A stretch of DNA of 64,000 nt from Sva-07 sp963698565 (GCA_963698565.1 CAVORH010000026.1:73104-137103); one strand, 5' to 3'. Shown: positions 51,498-60,158, counted from the stretch's first letter. Notes: generated by a model from the sequence alone, not told the origin. Program-made: numbers and translations.

Positions 51498-52247
51498 ATG
51501 TCCGGCCACTCCAAATGGGCAACGATCAAGCACAAGAAGGGCGCAGCCGACAAGGCGCGCGGCAAGCTCTTCGCCAAGCTCGCTCGACAGATCGAGGTGT
51601 CAGCGAAGAGCGGCGGTGACGTCGACTCCAACCCGACCCTGCGGACCGCGGTCCAGAAGGCGAAGGCGGCTCGGATGACCAACGACGCGATCGACCGGGC
51701 CATCAAGCGCGGCACGGGCGACGACGACGGCGGCACCTACGAGAGCATCATGTACGAGGGCTATGCCCCCGGCGGTGTGGCGCTGATGATCGACGTGCTC
51801 ACCGACAATCGCAATCGAACCGGCGCAGAGATCCGGAACATCTTCTCCAAGCTCGGCGGCTCGATGGCCGAACCGGGCGCCGTCGGATGGCAGTTCCAGC
51901 GTCGGGGCGTGATCCTCACCGGTGAGGGCGTCGACGAGGACACGATCATGATGGCTGCGCTCGAGGCCGGCGCCGACGATGTGATCGCCGAGTCCGACGG
52001 TGCATTCAGGGTGATGACCGACCCGTCGATCGTGTACGACGTGAAAGCTGCGCTCGACGAGTCCGGCATCGAGGTGATCTCGGCGGATTCCCCGATGGTC
52101 GCCGAGAACCTGGTCCCGGTGACCGACACCTCCGATGCGAAGGCGATCCTGCGCATCCTCGAGGCGCTCGAGGACAACGACGACGTCCAGGACGTGTTCT
52201 CGAACTTCGACATGAGCGACGAGTTGATGGAGGTGGCGGCGTCGTGA
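51498..52247 (+). CDS. yebC: YebC/PmpR family regulator or translation factor
   Basis: The 249-residue protein starts MSGHSKWATIKHKKGAADK, the family hallmark, and continues with NDAIDRAIKRGTG and YEGYAPGGVA. YebC proteins were described as regulators, including of ruvC, and more recent work links some to translation of proline-rich stretches. The gene order yebC to ruvC is widely conserved. A GAAAGAGA ribosome site precedes the ATG. Its stop overlaps the next gene (GTGA). Confidence 0.94.
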   Translation: MSGHSKWATIKHKKGAADKARGKLFAKLARQIEVSAKSGGDVDSNPTLRTAVQKAKAARMTNDAIDRAIKRGTGDDDGGTYESIMYEGYAPGGVALMIDVLTDNRNRTGAEIRNIFSKLGGSMAEPGAVGWQFQRRGVILTGEGVDEDTIMMAALEAGADDVIAESDGAFRVMTDPSIVYDVKAALDESGIEVISADSPMVAENLVPVTDTSDAKAILRILEALEDNDDVQDVFSNFDMSDELMEVAAS

Positions 52248-52699
52248 GTCTCGGAGTGGGTGATCCTGCGCCCGACTTCACGCTTCCCGGCACGGGCGGC
52301 CGCGAGTACACGCTCGCGGAGTTCCGCGGTCAGCCGGTGGTGCTCGTCTTCTACCCGGGCGACGACACGCCGGTCTGCACGAAGCAGCTGAACAGCTACA
52401 ACGACGATCTCGAACAGTTCAACGAGATGCACGCGCAGGTGATCGGGATCTCCGCACAGGACGTGTCGAGCCACGACGCCTTCGCCGGCAAGCACGGCTT
52501 CGACTTCCCGCTGCTCGCCGACACCGACAAGGCGGTGGCGGGTCTCTACGGCACGCTCGGCCCGATCGGCTTTCCGCGACGCAGCGTGTTCATCGTCGAC
52601 GGGGACGGCATCGTTCGCTACGCCCACCGCGCGATCGCCGGCCTGACGTTCCGGCCGGTGAAGGAACTGATCGGCGAGTTGGAGAAGATCACCACCTGA
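52244..52699 (+). CDS. 1-Cys peroxiredoxin (BCP/PrxQ family)
   Basis: A 151-residue thiol peroxidase. The active-site motif P-x3-T-x2-C is PGDDTPVCT, with peroxidatic C45. C45 is the only Cys in the protein, so there is no resolving Cys and an outside thiol must complete the cycle; mycothiol is a candidate given the MshC-like gene at 36604. It sits between yebC and ruvC, where the order is usually uninterrupted, and overlaps yebC by four bases. Confidence 0.9.
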   Translation: MSLGVGDPAPDFTLPGTGGREYTLAEFRGQPVVLVFYPGDDTPVCTKQLNSYNDDLEQFNEMHAQVIGISAQDVSSHDAFAGKHGFDFPLLADTDKAVAGLYGTLGPIGFPRRSVFIVDGDGIVRYAHRAIAGLTFRPVKELIGELEKITT

Positions 52700-52713
52700 C
52701 GTGGTCGCCGGGC

Positions 52714-52727
52714 TAAGGTGCGAACCT
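52714..52727 (+). promoter_or_regulatory. Leaderless-type promoter of ruvC
   Basis: TAAGGT (52714-52719) ends eight bases before GTG 52728. It would place the box inside the coding region if the upstream GTG at 52701 were used, so it also argues for the shorter start. Confidence 0.45.
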
Positions 52728-53282
52728 GTGTTCGTCAACCCCGCCACCGATCGGTCGAACGACCGAGTCTGCCGGGTGCTCGGCATCGACCCCGGGCTCA
52801 CCCGATGCGGGTTCGCAGTGGTCGACTCGCGTGGCCCGAGCAGGGCGGTCGCCGTGTCACTCGGTGTGATCACGACGCCACCCAGCGACCCGCTGCCGCA
52901 ACGCCTCGCCTCGCTGCGCACCGAGTTCACCTCGCTGATCGCCGAGTTCGCTCCCGATGTCGTCGCCGTCGAGCAGGTGTTCTTCCAGGTGAACGTCCGC
53001 ACGGCGATGAGCGTCGGTCAGGCGAGCGGACTCGCACTCGCCGAGGCAGCCCTCGCCGGGTGTGAGGTGGTGCAGTACACGCCCAACCAGGTCAAGGACA
53101 CCGTGGCGGGATGGGGCGGTGCCGACAAGATCCAGGTCCAGAAGATGGTGCAGGCTCGTCTCGGGTTGAGCGCACTGCCGAAGCCCGCCGACGCTGCCGA
53201 CGCCGCGGCTCTCGCCTTGTGTCACCTGGCAATGTCGCCGATGGGGCGGCGCATCCGTGCGCAGACGGAGCGCAGCGCATGA
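52728..53282 (+). CDS. ruvC: Holliday junction resolvase RuvC
   Basis: RuvC cuts Holliday junctions processed by RuvAB. The RNase H-like fold carries its four acidic residues in LGIDPGLTRCG, VVAVEQVFF and the late DAADAAALALCH. At 184 residues from GTG 52728 it has the normal length; GTG 52701 would add nine residues. The ATG of the fused ruvAB gene overlaps its stop (ATGA), giving a compact resolvase operon. Confidence 0.95.
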   Translation: MFVNPATDRSNDRVCRVLGIDPGLTRCGFAVVDSRGPSRAVAVSLGVITTPPSDPLPQRLASLRTEFTSLIAEFAPDVVAVEQVFFQVNVRTAMSVGQASGLALAEAALAGCEVVQYTPNQVKDTVAGWGGADKIQVQKMVQARLGLSALPKPADAADAAALALCHLAMSPMGRRIRAQTERSA

Positions 53283-54904
53283 TCGGGTCGCTGCGTGGGT
53301 CGGTGCTCGAGCGCAACGTCGACGGCACGGTGCTGTTGGAGGTCGGCGGCGTCGGGTACCTGGTCGCGGTGTCGACGCGCGTGCTCGCCGAACTCGAGCC
53401 CGGCACGACGGTGTTCCTCTACGTGCACCATCACATCCGTGAAGACGCGCAGACGCTGTTCGGTTTCACCTCGCGTGACGATCGCCAGACGTTCCAGGTA
53501 CTGATCAAGACCAACGGCATCGGCCCCGCGCTGGCGATGGCGATCCTGACGACCCATCCGCCCGCGGCGTTGTTCGACGTGGTCGCGAACAACGATGTTG
53601 CTGCTCTGACGCTCGTGCCGGGCGTCGGCAAGAAGACGGCGGAGCGTCTGATCGTCGAGTTGCGCGACCGGCTGTCGGTGCCGATGCTCGACGGGGCAGG
53701 CACCGGGGGCTCCGCGTCGGCGGTTGCCGACGTGCGCGATGCCCTTGCCTCGCTCGGCTACGGCACCGACGAGATCCGCGAGGTGTTGCGCGAACTGCCG
53801 TCCGATGCCGACTCGGCGACGCTGTTGCGCGACGCGCTGAAGTCGCTGGGGCGCGCCGTGCGTGACGAGTTCCTCGATCCGGGCATCGGGGGTGGTGACG
53901 ACGACGTGATCGCGTCGGAGATCGAACTCGAGGCCGGGCTCCGACCTCGGGCGCTCGACGAGTTCGTCGGCCAGCGCGAGCTCAAGGAGCACCTGCGCAT
54001 CGTGCTCGAAGCGGCCCGCAAGCGCGAACAGCCCGTCGATCACCTGCTCTTCGCCGGCCCGCCCGGCCTCGGCAAGACCACGCTGGCCGGGATCGTGGCG
54101 ACCGAGATGGGCGTGCACCTCCACGTCACCTCGGGCCCGGCGCTCGAACGCGCCGGTGACCTCGCGGCGATCCTCACCAAGCTCGAGGACGGCGACGTGT
54201 TGTTCATCGACGAGATCCACCGGTTGTCACGGGCGGTGGAGGAGATCCTGTATCCGGCGATGGAGGACTTCCAGCTCGACATCGTGGTCGGCAAGGGGCC
54301 GGCGGCATCGAGCATCCGGTTGACGATGCCGCCGTTCACGCTCGTCGGGGCCACCACCCGCACGGGGATGATCACCGGACCGTTGCGCGATCGGTTCGGC
54401 CTCGTCGCCCGACTCGACTACTACGACGACGAGGAGCTGCGCTCGATCGTCGAGCGGGCTGCGCGGATCCTCGACGTGTCGATCGATCGCGACGGTGCCT
54501 GGGAGATCGCTCGCCGATCGCGCGGGACACCGCGTATCGCCAATCGGCTGCTGCGCCGCGTGCGCGACTTCGCCGAGGTGCGCGCCGACGGCACGATCGA
54601 CGCCGATGTGGCCCGCGACGGTCTCGCCCTGTTCGGGGTCGACGATCGGGGCCTCGACAAGGTCGACCGTGCGATCCTCACGGCGCTGTGCACCCAGTTC
54701 AACGGTGGCCCGGTCGGCCTGTCGACCGTGGCGATCAGCGTCGGTGAGCAGCCCGAGACCGTCGAGGACGTCTACGAGCCGTTCCTGATCACGCAGGGCA
54801 TGATCGCGCGGACGCCGCGAGGTCGGGTGGTGCTCGACGCCGCCTACGAACACCTCGGCATCGCGGTACCACGCCGCACGTCCGGCGCCAGCCTCTTCGA
54901 CTGA
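53279..54904 (+). CDS. RuvA-RuvB fusion: Holliday junction branch migration protein
   Basis: One continuous frame of 541 residues carries both subunits of the branch-migration motor. Residues 1-195 are RuvA: OB fold from MIGSLRGSVLERN, two helix-hairpin-helix motifs (NGIGPALA, VPGVGKKTAE), and the RuvB-binding domain III ending DALKSLGR. A linker of about 20 residues leads to RuvB: LRPRALDEFVGQ, Walker A GPPGLGKTT, Walker B LFIDEIHRL, sensor GATTRTG, an arginine finger in GPLRDRFG and the winged helix. The lengths equal full RuvA plus full RuvB. GTG codons at 53858 and 53906, the latter after GGGGGTGG, could start a free RuvB. A sequencing error that removed a stop must be excluded. Confidence 0.9.
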   Translation: MIGSLRGSVLERNVDGTVLLEVGGVGYLVAVSTRVLAELEPGTTVFLYVHHHIREDAQTLFGFTSRDDRQTFQVLIKTNGIGPALAMAILTTHPPAALFDVVANNDVAALTLVPGVGKKTAERLIVELRDRLSVPMLDGAGTGGSASAVADVRDALASLGYGTDEIREVLRELPSDADSATLLRDALKSLGRAVRDEFLDPGIGGGDDDVIASEIELEAGLRPRALDEFVGQRELKEHLRIVLEAARKREQPVDHLLFAGPPGLGKTTLAGIVATEMGVHLHVTSGPALERAGDLAAILTKLEDGDVLFIDEIHRLSRAVEEILYPAMEDFQLDIVVGKGPAASSIRLTMPPFTLVGATTRTGMITGPLRDRFGLVARLDYYDDEELRSIVERAARILDVSIDRDGAWEIARRSRGTPRIANRLLRRVRDFAEVRADGTIDADVARDGLALFGVDDRGLDKVDRAILTALCTQFNGGPVGLSTVAISVGEQPETVEDVYEPFLITQGMIARTPRGRVVLDAAYEHLGIAVPRRTSGASLFD

Positions 54905-54937
54905 ATGAGTCACGGGGTCTGACCCCTCGTCTCATTA
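54905..54937 (+). terminator. Stem-loop after ruvAB
   Basis: AATGAG at 54905 and CTCATT ending at 54937 pair as outer arms and GGGGTC/GACCCC as a tight inner hairpin around a single T. The structure starts immediately after the ruvAB stop and overlaps the -10 box of queA by about two bases. Confidence 0.5.
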
Positions 54938-54948
54938 GCCTTGCCGTG
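54936..54948 (+). promoter_or_regulatory. Leaderless promoter of queA
   Basis: TAGCCT (54936-54941) ends seven bases before GTG 54949; an in-frame GTG at 54946 is only four bases away and is less likely. Confidence 0.5.
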
Positions 54949-55956
54949 GTGCGGATCGCCGACTTCGACTACGAGCTGCCGGAGGATCGGATCGCGCAGA
55001 CGCCGATCGAGCCGCGCGACACCGCACGGCTGCTGGTCGACCGCGGGAGTGCGCCGCCCGAGCATCGTCATGTGCGCGACCTGCCCGAACTGTTGCGCGC
55101 CGGCGACCTGCTCGTGCTCAACGAGACCCGGGTCATCCCGGCGCGGCTCCGGCTGCGCCGCTCGACCGGGGGAGCGGCCGAGGTGCTGTTGTTGGAGCCC
55201 CGTGACACCGACCGTCGCACCTGGGAGGCGTTGGTCCGACCCGGAGCGAAGCTGCGCGTCGGCGAGCGGTTGCTCGACGGTGATGTACCGGTGGTGTGCA
55301 TGGGGGAGCGCACACCGGCCGGTGACACCTTCTGGGTCGAGTTGATCGGCGACGACGACCCCGTCACTCTGCTCGACCGCCACGGCGAGATGCCGTTGCC
55401 GCCGTACATCGGCGAGCGCCTGACCGATCCGGACCGTTACCAGACCGTCTTCGCCCGCGAGCCGGGCTCTGCCGCCGCACCCACGGCCGGCCTCCACTTC
55501 ACCTCCGAGCTGTTCGAGCGGCTCGCGGTCGCCGGTGTCCGGACCGCGACCGTCGAGCTGGTGGTCGGCCTCGACACGTTCCAACCCATCAGCACCGAGA
55601 ATCCGCTCGACCATCCGATGCACACCGAGCGCTACCGGGTGCCACCCGAGACGATGGGGGCGTGCCGGGAGGCCGACCGGGTCGTCGCCGTGGGGACCAC
55701 CGCCGTGCGTGCGCTGGAGTCGGCGGCGCGCTCCGGCGAGCTCTCGGGCAGAACCGATCTGTTCATCCACCGTGGGTTCGACTGGCAGCTGGTCGACGTG
55801 ATGATGACCAACTTCCACCTCCCGAAGACCACGCTCTTGATGATGATCGACGCGTTCGTCGGGCCTCGGTGGCGTGACCTCTACGCCACCGCGTTGGCGG
55901 GTGACTACCGCTTCTTGTCGTTCGGCGACGCGATGCTGCTGGACCGGCACGCCTGA
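54949..55956 (+). CDS. queA: S-adenosylmethionine:tRNA ribosyltransferase-isomerase QueA
   Basis: QueA transfers and rearranges ribose from SAM onto 7-aminomethyl-deazaguanine in tRNA, making epoxyqueuosine. Conserved stretches are FDYELPEDRIAQTP at the start, LLVLNETRVIPARL and GEMPLPPYI. PTAGLHFTSEL and the C-terminal FHLPKTTLLMM are also present. The 335-residue length is normal. With tgt at 58634 it gives two of the queuosine steps in this window; the queCDEF genes for the precursor are not here. Confidence 0.94.
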   Translation: MRIADFDYELPEDRIAQTPIEPRDTARLLVDRGSAPPEHRHVRDLPELLRAGDLLVLNETRVIPARLRLRRSTGGAAEVLLLEPRDTDRRTWEALVRPGAKLRVGERLLDGDVPVVCMGERTPAGDTFWVELIGDDDPVTLLDRHGEMPLPPYIGERLTDPDRYQTVFAREPGSAAAPTAGLHFTSELFERLAVAGVRTATVELVVGLDTFQPISTENPLDHPMHTERYRVPPETMGACREADRVVAVGTTAVRALESAARSGELSGRTDLFIHRGFDWQLVDVMMTNFHLPKTTLLMMIDAFVGPRWRDLYATALAGDYRFLSFGDAMLLDRHA

Positions 55957-56003
55957 GCGAACGGTTGCGACGGAATCGACCCAGGAGGCCGTGCCACCAG
56001 CGT

Positions 56004-56015
56004 TACTGTGGGCCG
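56004..56015 (+). promoter_or_regulatory. Leaderless promoter of the SnoaL-like gene
   Basis: TACTGT (56004-56009) ends six bases before ATG 56016. Confidence 0.5.
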
Positions 56016-56417
56016 ATGACGAACGAGGAAGTAGTCGATTTCGCCCGGCGCTACACCGAGGCCTGGTGCTCCCACGACGCGGCGTCGGTCGCTGCCTGTT
56101 TCTCCGAGGTGGGCTCGCTCACGGTGAACGACGGAGAGCCGGCGATCGGGCGACCGGCGATCGCCGAGGTCGTCCAGGGTTTCTACGATGCGTTCCCGGA
56201 CACGGTGGTCCTCCTGGACGCGGCGCGCGGGGCCGGTGGCCACGGTGTGTATCTCTGGACGTACGAGGGCACCAACACCGGGCCGGGCGGCACGGGTCGT
56301 GCGGTGCGCTTCAGCGGTTGGGAGAAGTGGACCTTCTCCCACGACGGCCTCATCGAGGTCTCGGACGGCCGTTTCGACGCTGCGGAGTACGAGCGGCAGC
56401 TCGCCGAGGGCATCTGA
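56016..56417 (+). CDS. SnoaL-like / NTF2-fold protein
   Basis: A small cone-shaped-barrel protein of 133 residues. The pattern is typical: VVDFARRYTEAWCSHDAASV, then FSEVGSLTVNDGEPAIGRPA and VVQGFYDAFPDTVVLLD. Members include polyketide cyclases, isomerases and many proteins of unknown role, so no reaction is assigned. A longer frame exists upstream, but the NTF2 helix and the TACTGT box fix ATG 56016. It is a single-gene unit between queA and the DUF402 gene. Confidence 0.78.
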   Translation: MTNEEVVDFARRYTEAWCSHDAASVAACFSEVGSLTVNDGEPAIGRPAIAEVVQGFYDAFPDTVVLLDAARGAGGHGVYLWTYEGTNTGPGGTGRAVRFSGWEKWTFSHDGLIEVSDGRFDAAEYERQLAEGI

Positions 56418-56508
56418 CCGGCCGGGTACCGGGCCGTTCGGGCTGCTTCGACGACGTCGTGCTGCTCGACGGGCACGCGCCCTGGTCCCGACACGCGAGA
56501 CTCGCCTG

Positions 56509-57183
56509 ATGAAGCAGACCTGGAGCCGGGGTGACGTCATTCTGCGCAGCGAGATGTTGGGTCTGCAGCCGGACGAAGTGGCCTCCTCGACATCGGCGAC
56601 CGGGGTGTGGCTCGAGGTTCCCGTGATCGTCGTCGCGGACACGGCCGACGAGTTCGTGAGCTACATCGCTCCCGGAGCACCGTTCGTCTTCCCCGAGGGG
56701 CCCTGGCCGACACCGGACGGTCGTCATCCCTGGCACGGTCGACCCGGTTGGACGGGGCAGGGGTGCCTCATGGTGCAGCGACCGAGCGATCACTTCGCCA
56801 TCTGGCACTTCTGGGACGGACCCGACCGGGAGTTCGTGTGCTGGTACCTGAACCTGCAGACGGCCTTCGTCCGTACCGACGACGGCTACCGGACGCAGGA
56901 TCTCGAGCTCGATCTGGTCGTCTTCCCCGATGGCAGTCACGTCGTGAAGGACGCCGAGGTGCTCGACGATCGAGTGGCCGAGGGCCGCTACTCGCCCGAG
57001 CTGGTTGCGTGGATCCGCTCGTACGGCGGTGGGCTGGTTCGCCGCCTGGAGACCGACGGCCCGTGGTGGGACCGCTCGTGGGCCGGCTGGACCCCTGATC
57101 CCGGGTGGGACGAGTCGAGGTTCGGGGGTGATTCCGGGTGCTCACGTGCGGACATCAACCATCTCGGTGTCCCGAACGTGTGA
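56509..57183 (+). CDS. DUF402 domain protein
   Basis: A soluble 224-residue protein with the DUF402 fold, seen in FVCWYLNLQTAFVRTDDGYR, TQDLELDLVVFPDGS and VLDDRVAEGRYSP. Proteins with this domain include nucleoside phosphatases and RNA-related enzymes; in actinobacteria many are uncharacterised. The ATG at 56509 is taken because the conserved part begins about 30 residues later; the long upstream frame runs through the SnoaL-like gene. Its stop codon region overlaps the start of the sigma-factor remnant. Confidence 0.72.
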   Translation: MKQTWSRGDVILRSEMLGLQPDEVASSTSATGVWLEVPVIVVADTADEFVSYIAPGAPFVFPEGPWPTPDGRHPWHGRPGWTGQGCLMVQRPSDHFAIWHFWDGPDREFVCWYLNLQTAFVRTDDGYRTQDLELDLVVFPDGSHVVKDAEVLDDRVAEGRYSPELVAWIRSYGGGLVRRLETDGPWWDRSWAGWTPDPGWDESRFGGDSGCSRADINHLGVPNV

Positions 57184-57353
57184 TGGGGTGTATGGCGATG
57201 GTCGACGGGGCACGAACCGATTCGGGTGAGGGCATGTCCTTCGACGCGTTCTTTCGTGCGGAGCACTCACGCTTGGCGGCTCTCGCCACGGTGTTGTGTG
57301 GCGATCGAGAGGTTTCTCGGATTCGCTTCGGCAGTCGTCGGCCAACTGTGTGA
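57183..57353 (+). pseudogene. N-terminal remnant of an ECF-type sigma factor
   Basis: The 56-codon frame contains SFDAFFRAEHSRLAALATVL followed by CGDREVS, which matches the beginning of region 2 in SigE/ECF-type sigma factors (aromatic-rich helix, then CGDRE). After GDREVS the similarity stops and the frame ends 11 codons later. Region 2.4, region 4 and most of region 2 are missing. It is most easily read as the stump of a deleted gene joined to the start of the decayed DUF222/HNH gene. It is short, so chance resemblance cannot be excluded. Confidence 0.5.
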
Positions 57354-57376
57354 CACCCGTCGGTCATGCTTGGGGT

Positions 57377-58606
57377 ATGGATTCGGTTGGGGTTGCCGAG
57401 CGGGTGGGGCGCATCGTTGCGGTCCGCGACGATGCGTGTGCGTCGGATGATGTGGTCGAGTCGGCTCTGGTGGCGGTCCGTGGAGATCGCAGTCGTGGGC
57501 GGAGGCCCAGCATGCGGCGTTGGTGGCGAAACTCTCGACCGATGGGTTCGTCGAGGCGCGGGTGGCGAACGCCGCGAGGACCTCGATCGGTGCTGCCAGC
57601 AAGGTGATGCAACGTTCCCGCACGCTGGCGTCGACGCCTCGTGCTCGCGGAGACGTTGGGTGACGGGCAGGCCACGGCTGGCCATGTCGATGCGGTCACC
57701 CGTGCCGCCGATCAACTCCCCAGCAGCCAGCGTGGTGAGTTGTTCGATCGGGTCGACGCGTTGGCTGATGTCGCTGCTGCCAGCACCGTGGAGGCGTGTG
57801 CGCGGCGGGTGGCGTTGGAACGCGAAGCGGATCCAGGCCGACGACGGCCTCGACCGCCTCGAACGTCAACGCCGGGCAGTGCGGGTGTCGTCGTGGGTTC
57901 GATGACGAGGGGATGTGGAATCTGCGCGGCCGCCTCGGACCCGGTCACCGGTGTCCGCCTCGCCTCCAAACTGTCTGCGACGGTCGAGGCGCTGTTCGCC
58001 GAGGCGGTGCCTGAGGGGTGTCCGGAGCGATCCGGTCGAAAAACAGAAGTTCCTCGCCGGCCACGCCCTGATCGCCCTCCTCGACGGCACCACCAGTACC
58101 GGCCGCACGGGGCGAGTCGACTCTGTCGTCGTGGTCGACGCCGACGCCGACCCGGCAACCTACGGGCCGGGTCCGGTGGCGGAGTGGCCTATCCCTGTCG
58201 AGATCCCCACCCGCGTGCTCGCGGAACTCGCCGGTGACGCCGACGTGCATGCGGTCGTGGTCCGCAACGGGGTCGTGCTGTACGCACCCGGCGAACTCAA
58301 CCTCGGACGCACCACCCGGCTCGCCAACCGGGCCCAACGCCGAGCCCTCCGCGGTCTGTACCGGGGCTGTGCGATCCCGGGCTGCACGGTCGCCTACGAC
58401 CGCTGCAAACTGCACCACATCGTCTGGTGGCGCAACGGTGGGTTGACCGATCTCGACAATCTCCTGCCGATGTGCACGAAGCACCACACCAAGATCCATC
58501 ACGACGGCTGGGTGATCGAACTCGGACCCCACCGCGAACTCACACTCACCTTGCCCGACGGCACCGTCCACAACACCGGACCGCCAAGCGCCGCACCGCC
58601 GCCTGA
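57377..58606 (+). pseudogene. Decayed DUF222/HNH endonuclease gene (several frameshifts)
   Basis: Pieces of one DUF222-HNH protein (13E12-type family) lie in order but in changing frames. MDSVGVAERVGRIVAV starts at 57377, then SWAEAQHAALVAKLSTDGF (from 57493), ETLGDGQATAGHVDAVTRA (about 57650-57830), QADDGLDRLERQRRAVRVSS (to 57905), FDDEGMWNLRGRLG, and GVRLASKLSATVEALFAEAV. The part from about 58029 onward carries the intact HNH motif CKLHHIVWWRNGGLTDLDN and CTKHH. At least five frame changes are needed, while flanking genes are clean. The original stop is probably the TGA at 58604-58606, reached by one more shift. Many actinobacteria carry multiple copies of this family. Confidence 0.75.
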
Positions 58607-58620
58607 GCGGCACGCAGCGA

Positions 58621-58633
58621 TACCGTCGCCGCA
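58621..58633 (+). promoter_or_regulatory. Leaderless promoter of tgt
   Basis: TACCGT (58621-58626) ends seven bases before ATG 58634. Confidence 0.55.
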
Positions 58634-59731
58634 ATGCATCCGGTCGAGTTCGAGGTCGAAGCCAGCGACGGGGCCGCTCGGGCCGGCACCGCCACCACCG
58701 CACGCGGGAGCTACACCACGCCGCTCTTCATGCCGGTCGGCACCCGGGGCGCGATCAAGTACCTGAGTGCAGCGGACTACGAACGGATCGGCGCACAGAT
58801 CGTCCTGGGCAACACCTACCACCTGATGCTCCGGCCCGGTGCCGACGTCGTCGAGCGGTTCGGCGGACTCGGCCGCTTCGCCGGCTGGGATGGGCTCACG
58901 CTCACCGACTCGGGAGGCTTCCAGGTGTTCTCGCTCGACCCGAAGGTCGACGACGACGGCGTCACCTTCAAGAGCACCTACGACGGCTCGTCGCACCGCT
59001 TCACCCCCGAGATCGCGGTCGACGTCCAGCAGCGCATCGGCGCCGACATCGCGATGGTGCTCGACGTCTGCCCACCGCTCCCGAGCCGCCCCGAGGTGAT
59101 CCGCACCGCGCTCGAACGCACCACGGCATGGGCCCAGCGAGCCGTCGAGGCCCACACCCGTCCCGATCAAGCGTTGTTCGGCATCGTGCAGGGCGGCATC
59201 AGCGAGACGATGCGACGCGAGAGTGCGCAGCAGATCGTCGAGATCGGCTTCGACGGCTACGGCATCGGTGGGCTCTCGGTCGGCGAGACCCGCGAGGAGA
59301 TGCTGCCGGCGCTCGCGGCCGCACTCGAACACCTCCCGACCGACCGTCCCCGCTACCTGATGGGAGTCGGGGACCCGGCATCGCTCGTCGAGGCGGTCGG
59401 GCTCGGCGTCGACCAGTTCGACTGCGTGATGCAGACCCGCCTCGGTCGCCATGGCACCGCGCTCACCTCGACCGGGCGGTTCCAGGCCAAAGCGGCACGC
59501 AATGCCGACCTCGACGAGCCGCTCGACGCCACGTGCCCGTGCGAGGTGTGCGCCCGCCACAGCCGGGGCTACATCCGGCACCTGCTGCAGGTGGGTGAAC
59601 CGAGTGCGTCACGGCTCCTGTCGATCCACAACGTCGCCTGGACGATCGACCTGATGGCCCGCATGCGCGCCGCGATCCGGGCCGGCGAGTTCGGCTCGCT
59701 GCGCCGCTCGGTCCTGGATGTCTGGGGATGA
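58634..59731 (+). CDS. tgt: tRNA-guanine transglycosylase Tgt
   Basis: Tgt swaps guanine 34 of tRNAs with GUN anticodons for preQ1, ahead of QueA. The 365-residue TIM barrel has the base-binding Asp in LTDSGGFQVFSL, the GGLSVGE loop, the nucleophile Asp in FDCVMQTRLGRHG, and the zinc site C-x-C-x2-C in CPCEVCARHSRGY. All active-site features are present. It is followed by yajC, secD and secF, a common bacterial gene order. Confidence 0.95.
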   Translation: MHPVEFEVEASDGAARAGTATTARGSYTTPLFMPVGTRGAIKYLSAADYERIGAQIVLGNTYHLMLRPGADVVERFGGLGRFAGWDGLTLTDSGGFQVFSLDPKVDDDGVTFKSTYDGSSHRFTPEIAVDVQQRIGADIAMVLDVCPPLPSRPEVIRTALERTTAWAQRAVEAHTRPDQALFGIVQGGISETMRRESAQQIVEIGFDGYGIGGLSVGETREEMLPALAAALEHLPTDRPRYLMGVGDPASLVEAVGLGVDQFDCVMQTRLGRHGTALTSTGRFQAKAARNADLDEPLDATCPCEVCARHSRGYIRHLLQVGEPSASRLLSIHNVAWTIDLMARMRAAIRAGEFGSLRRSVLDVWG

Positions 59732-59755
59732 CGGGTGCGTCGAACGATTCGCAGC

Positions 59756-59761
59756 TAGGCT
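59756..59761 (+). promoter_or_regulatory. -10 box upstream of yajC
   Basis: TAGGCT lies 11 bases before ATG 59773, which would give a leader of about 4 bases. It supports the shorter yajC start. Confidence 0.35.
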
Positions 59762-59772
59762 CGCTCGCCGAC

Positions 59773-60150
59773 ATGAATGCACACCTCTCGACCCTCATTG
59801 CCAGCTCCTCGGGTGGAGGAGGCGGCGCAGCGATCCTGCAGCTGGGCATTCTGCTGCTGATCCCGTTCGCCATGTACTTCTTCATGATCCGACCGCAGCG
59901 TCGGCGGATGCGTGAGCAGCAGGAACTGCAGCGTTCGATCCAGGTCGGCGACGAGGTCATCACGACCTCCGGCGTCTACGGAACCATCACGGGCGAGGAC
60001 GGCGACGCACGGTTCTGGCTCGAGATCGACGACGACGTCCAGATCCGCATCGCCCGAGCGGCGATCCAGGGCAAAGCCAGCCCGGACGCGGACGAGCAGG
60101 ACGACGACGTCGACGAACTCGAGTCGGCGAACACCGCCGACGACGACTGA
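59773..60150 (+). CDS. yajC: Sec translocase accessory subunit YajC
   Basis: YajC associates with SecDF and the SecYEG channel. A Gly-rich N-terminus is followed by one membrane segment (about 20-38), then MIRPQRRRMREQQE and the small basic domain with GDEVITTSGVYGTI. The acidic tail is longer than in E. coli. ATG 59773 gives 125 residues; ATG 59728, which overlaps the tgt stop as ATGA, would add 15 residues and is a real alternative. secD follows after eight bases. Confidence 0.88.
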   Translation: MNAHLSTLIASSSGGGGGAAILQLGILLLIPFAMYFFMIRPQRRRMREQQELQRSIQVGDEVITTSGVYGTITGEDGDARFWLEIDDDVQIRIARAAIQGKASPDADEQDDDVDELESANTADDD

Positions 60151-60158
60151 GCACCACG

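Noticed and set aside
57915..58766. Intact HNH endonuclease gene of 283 codons
   Set aside because: It lacks the N-terminal DUF222 part, has no start signal, and runs 130 bases into tgt; upstream pieces of the same protein lie in other frames.
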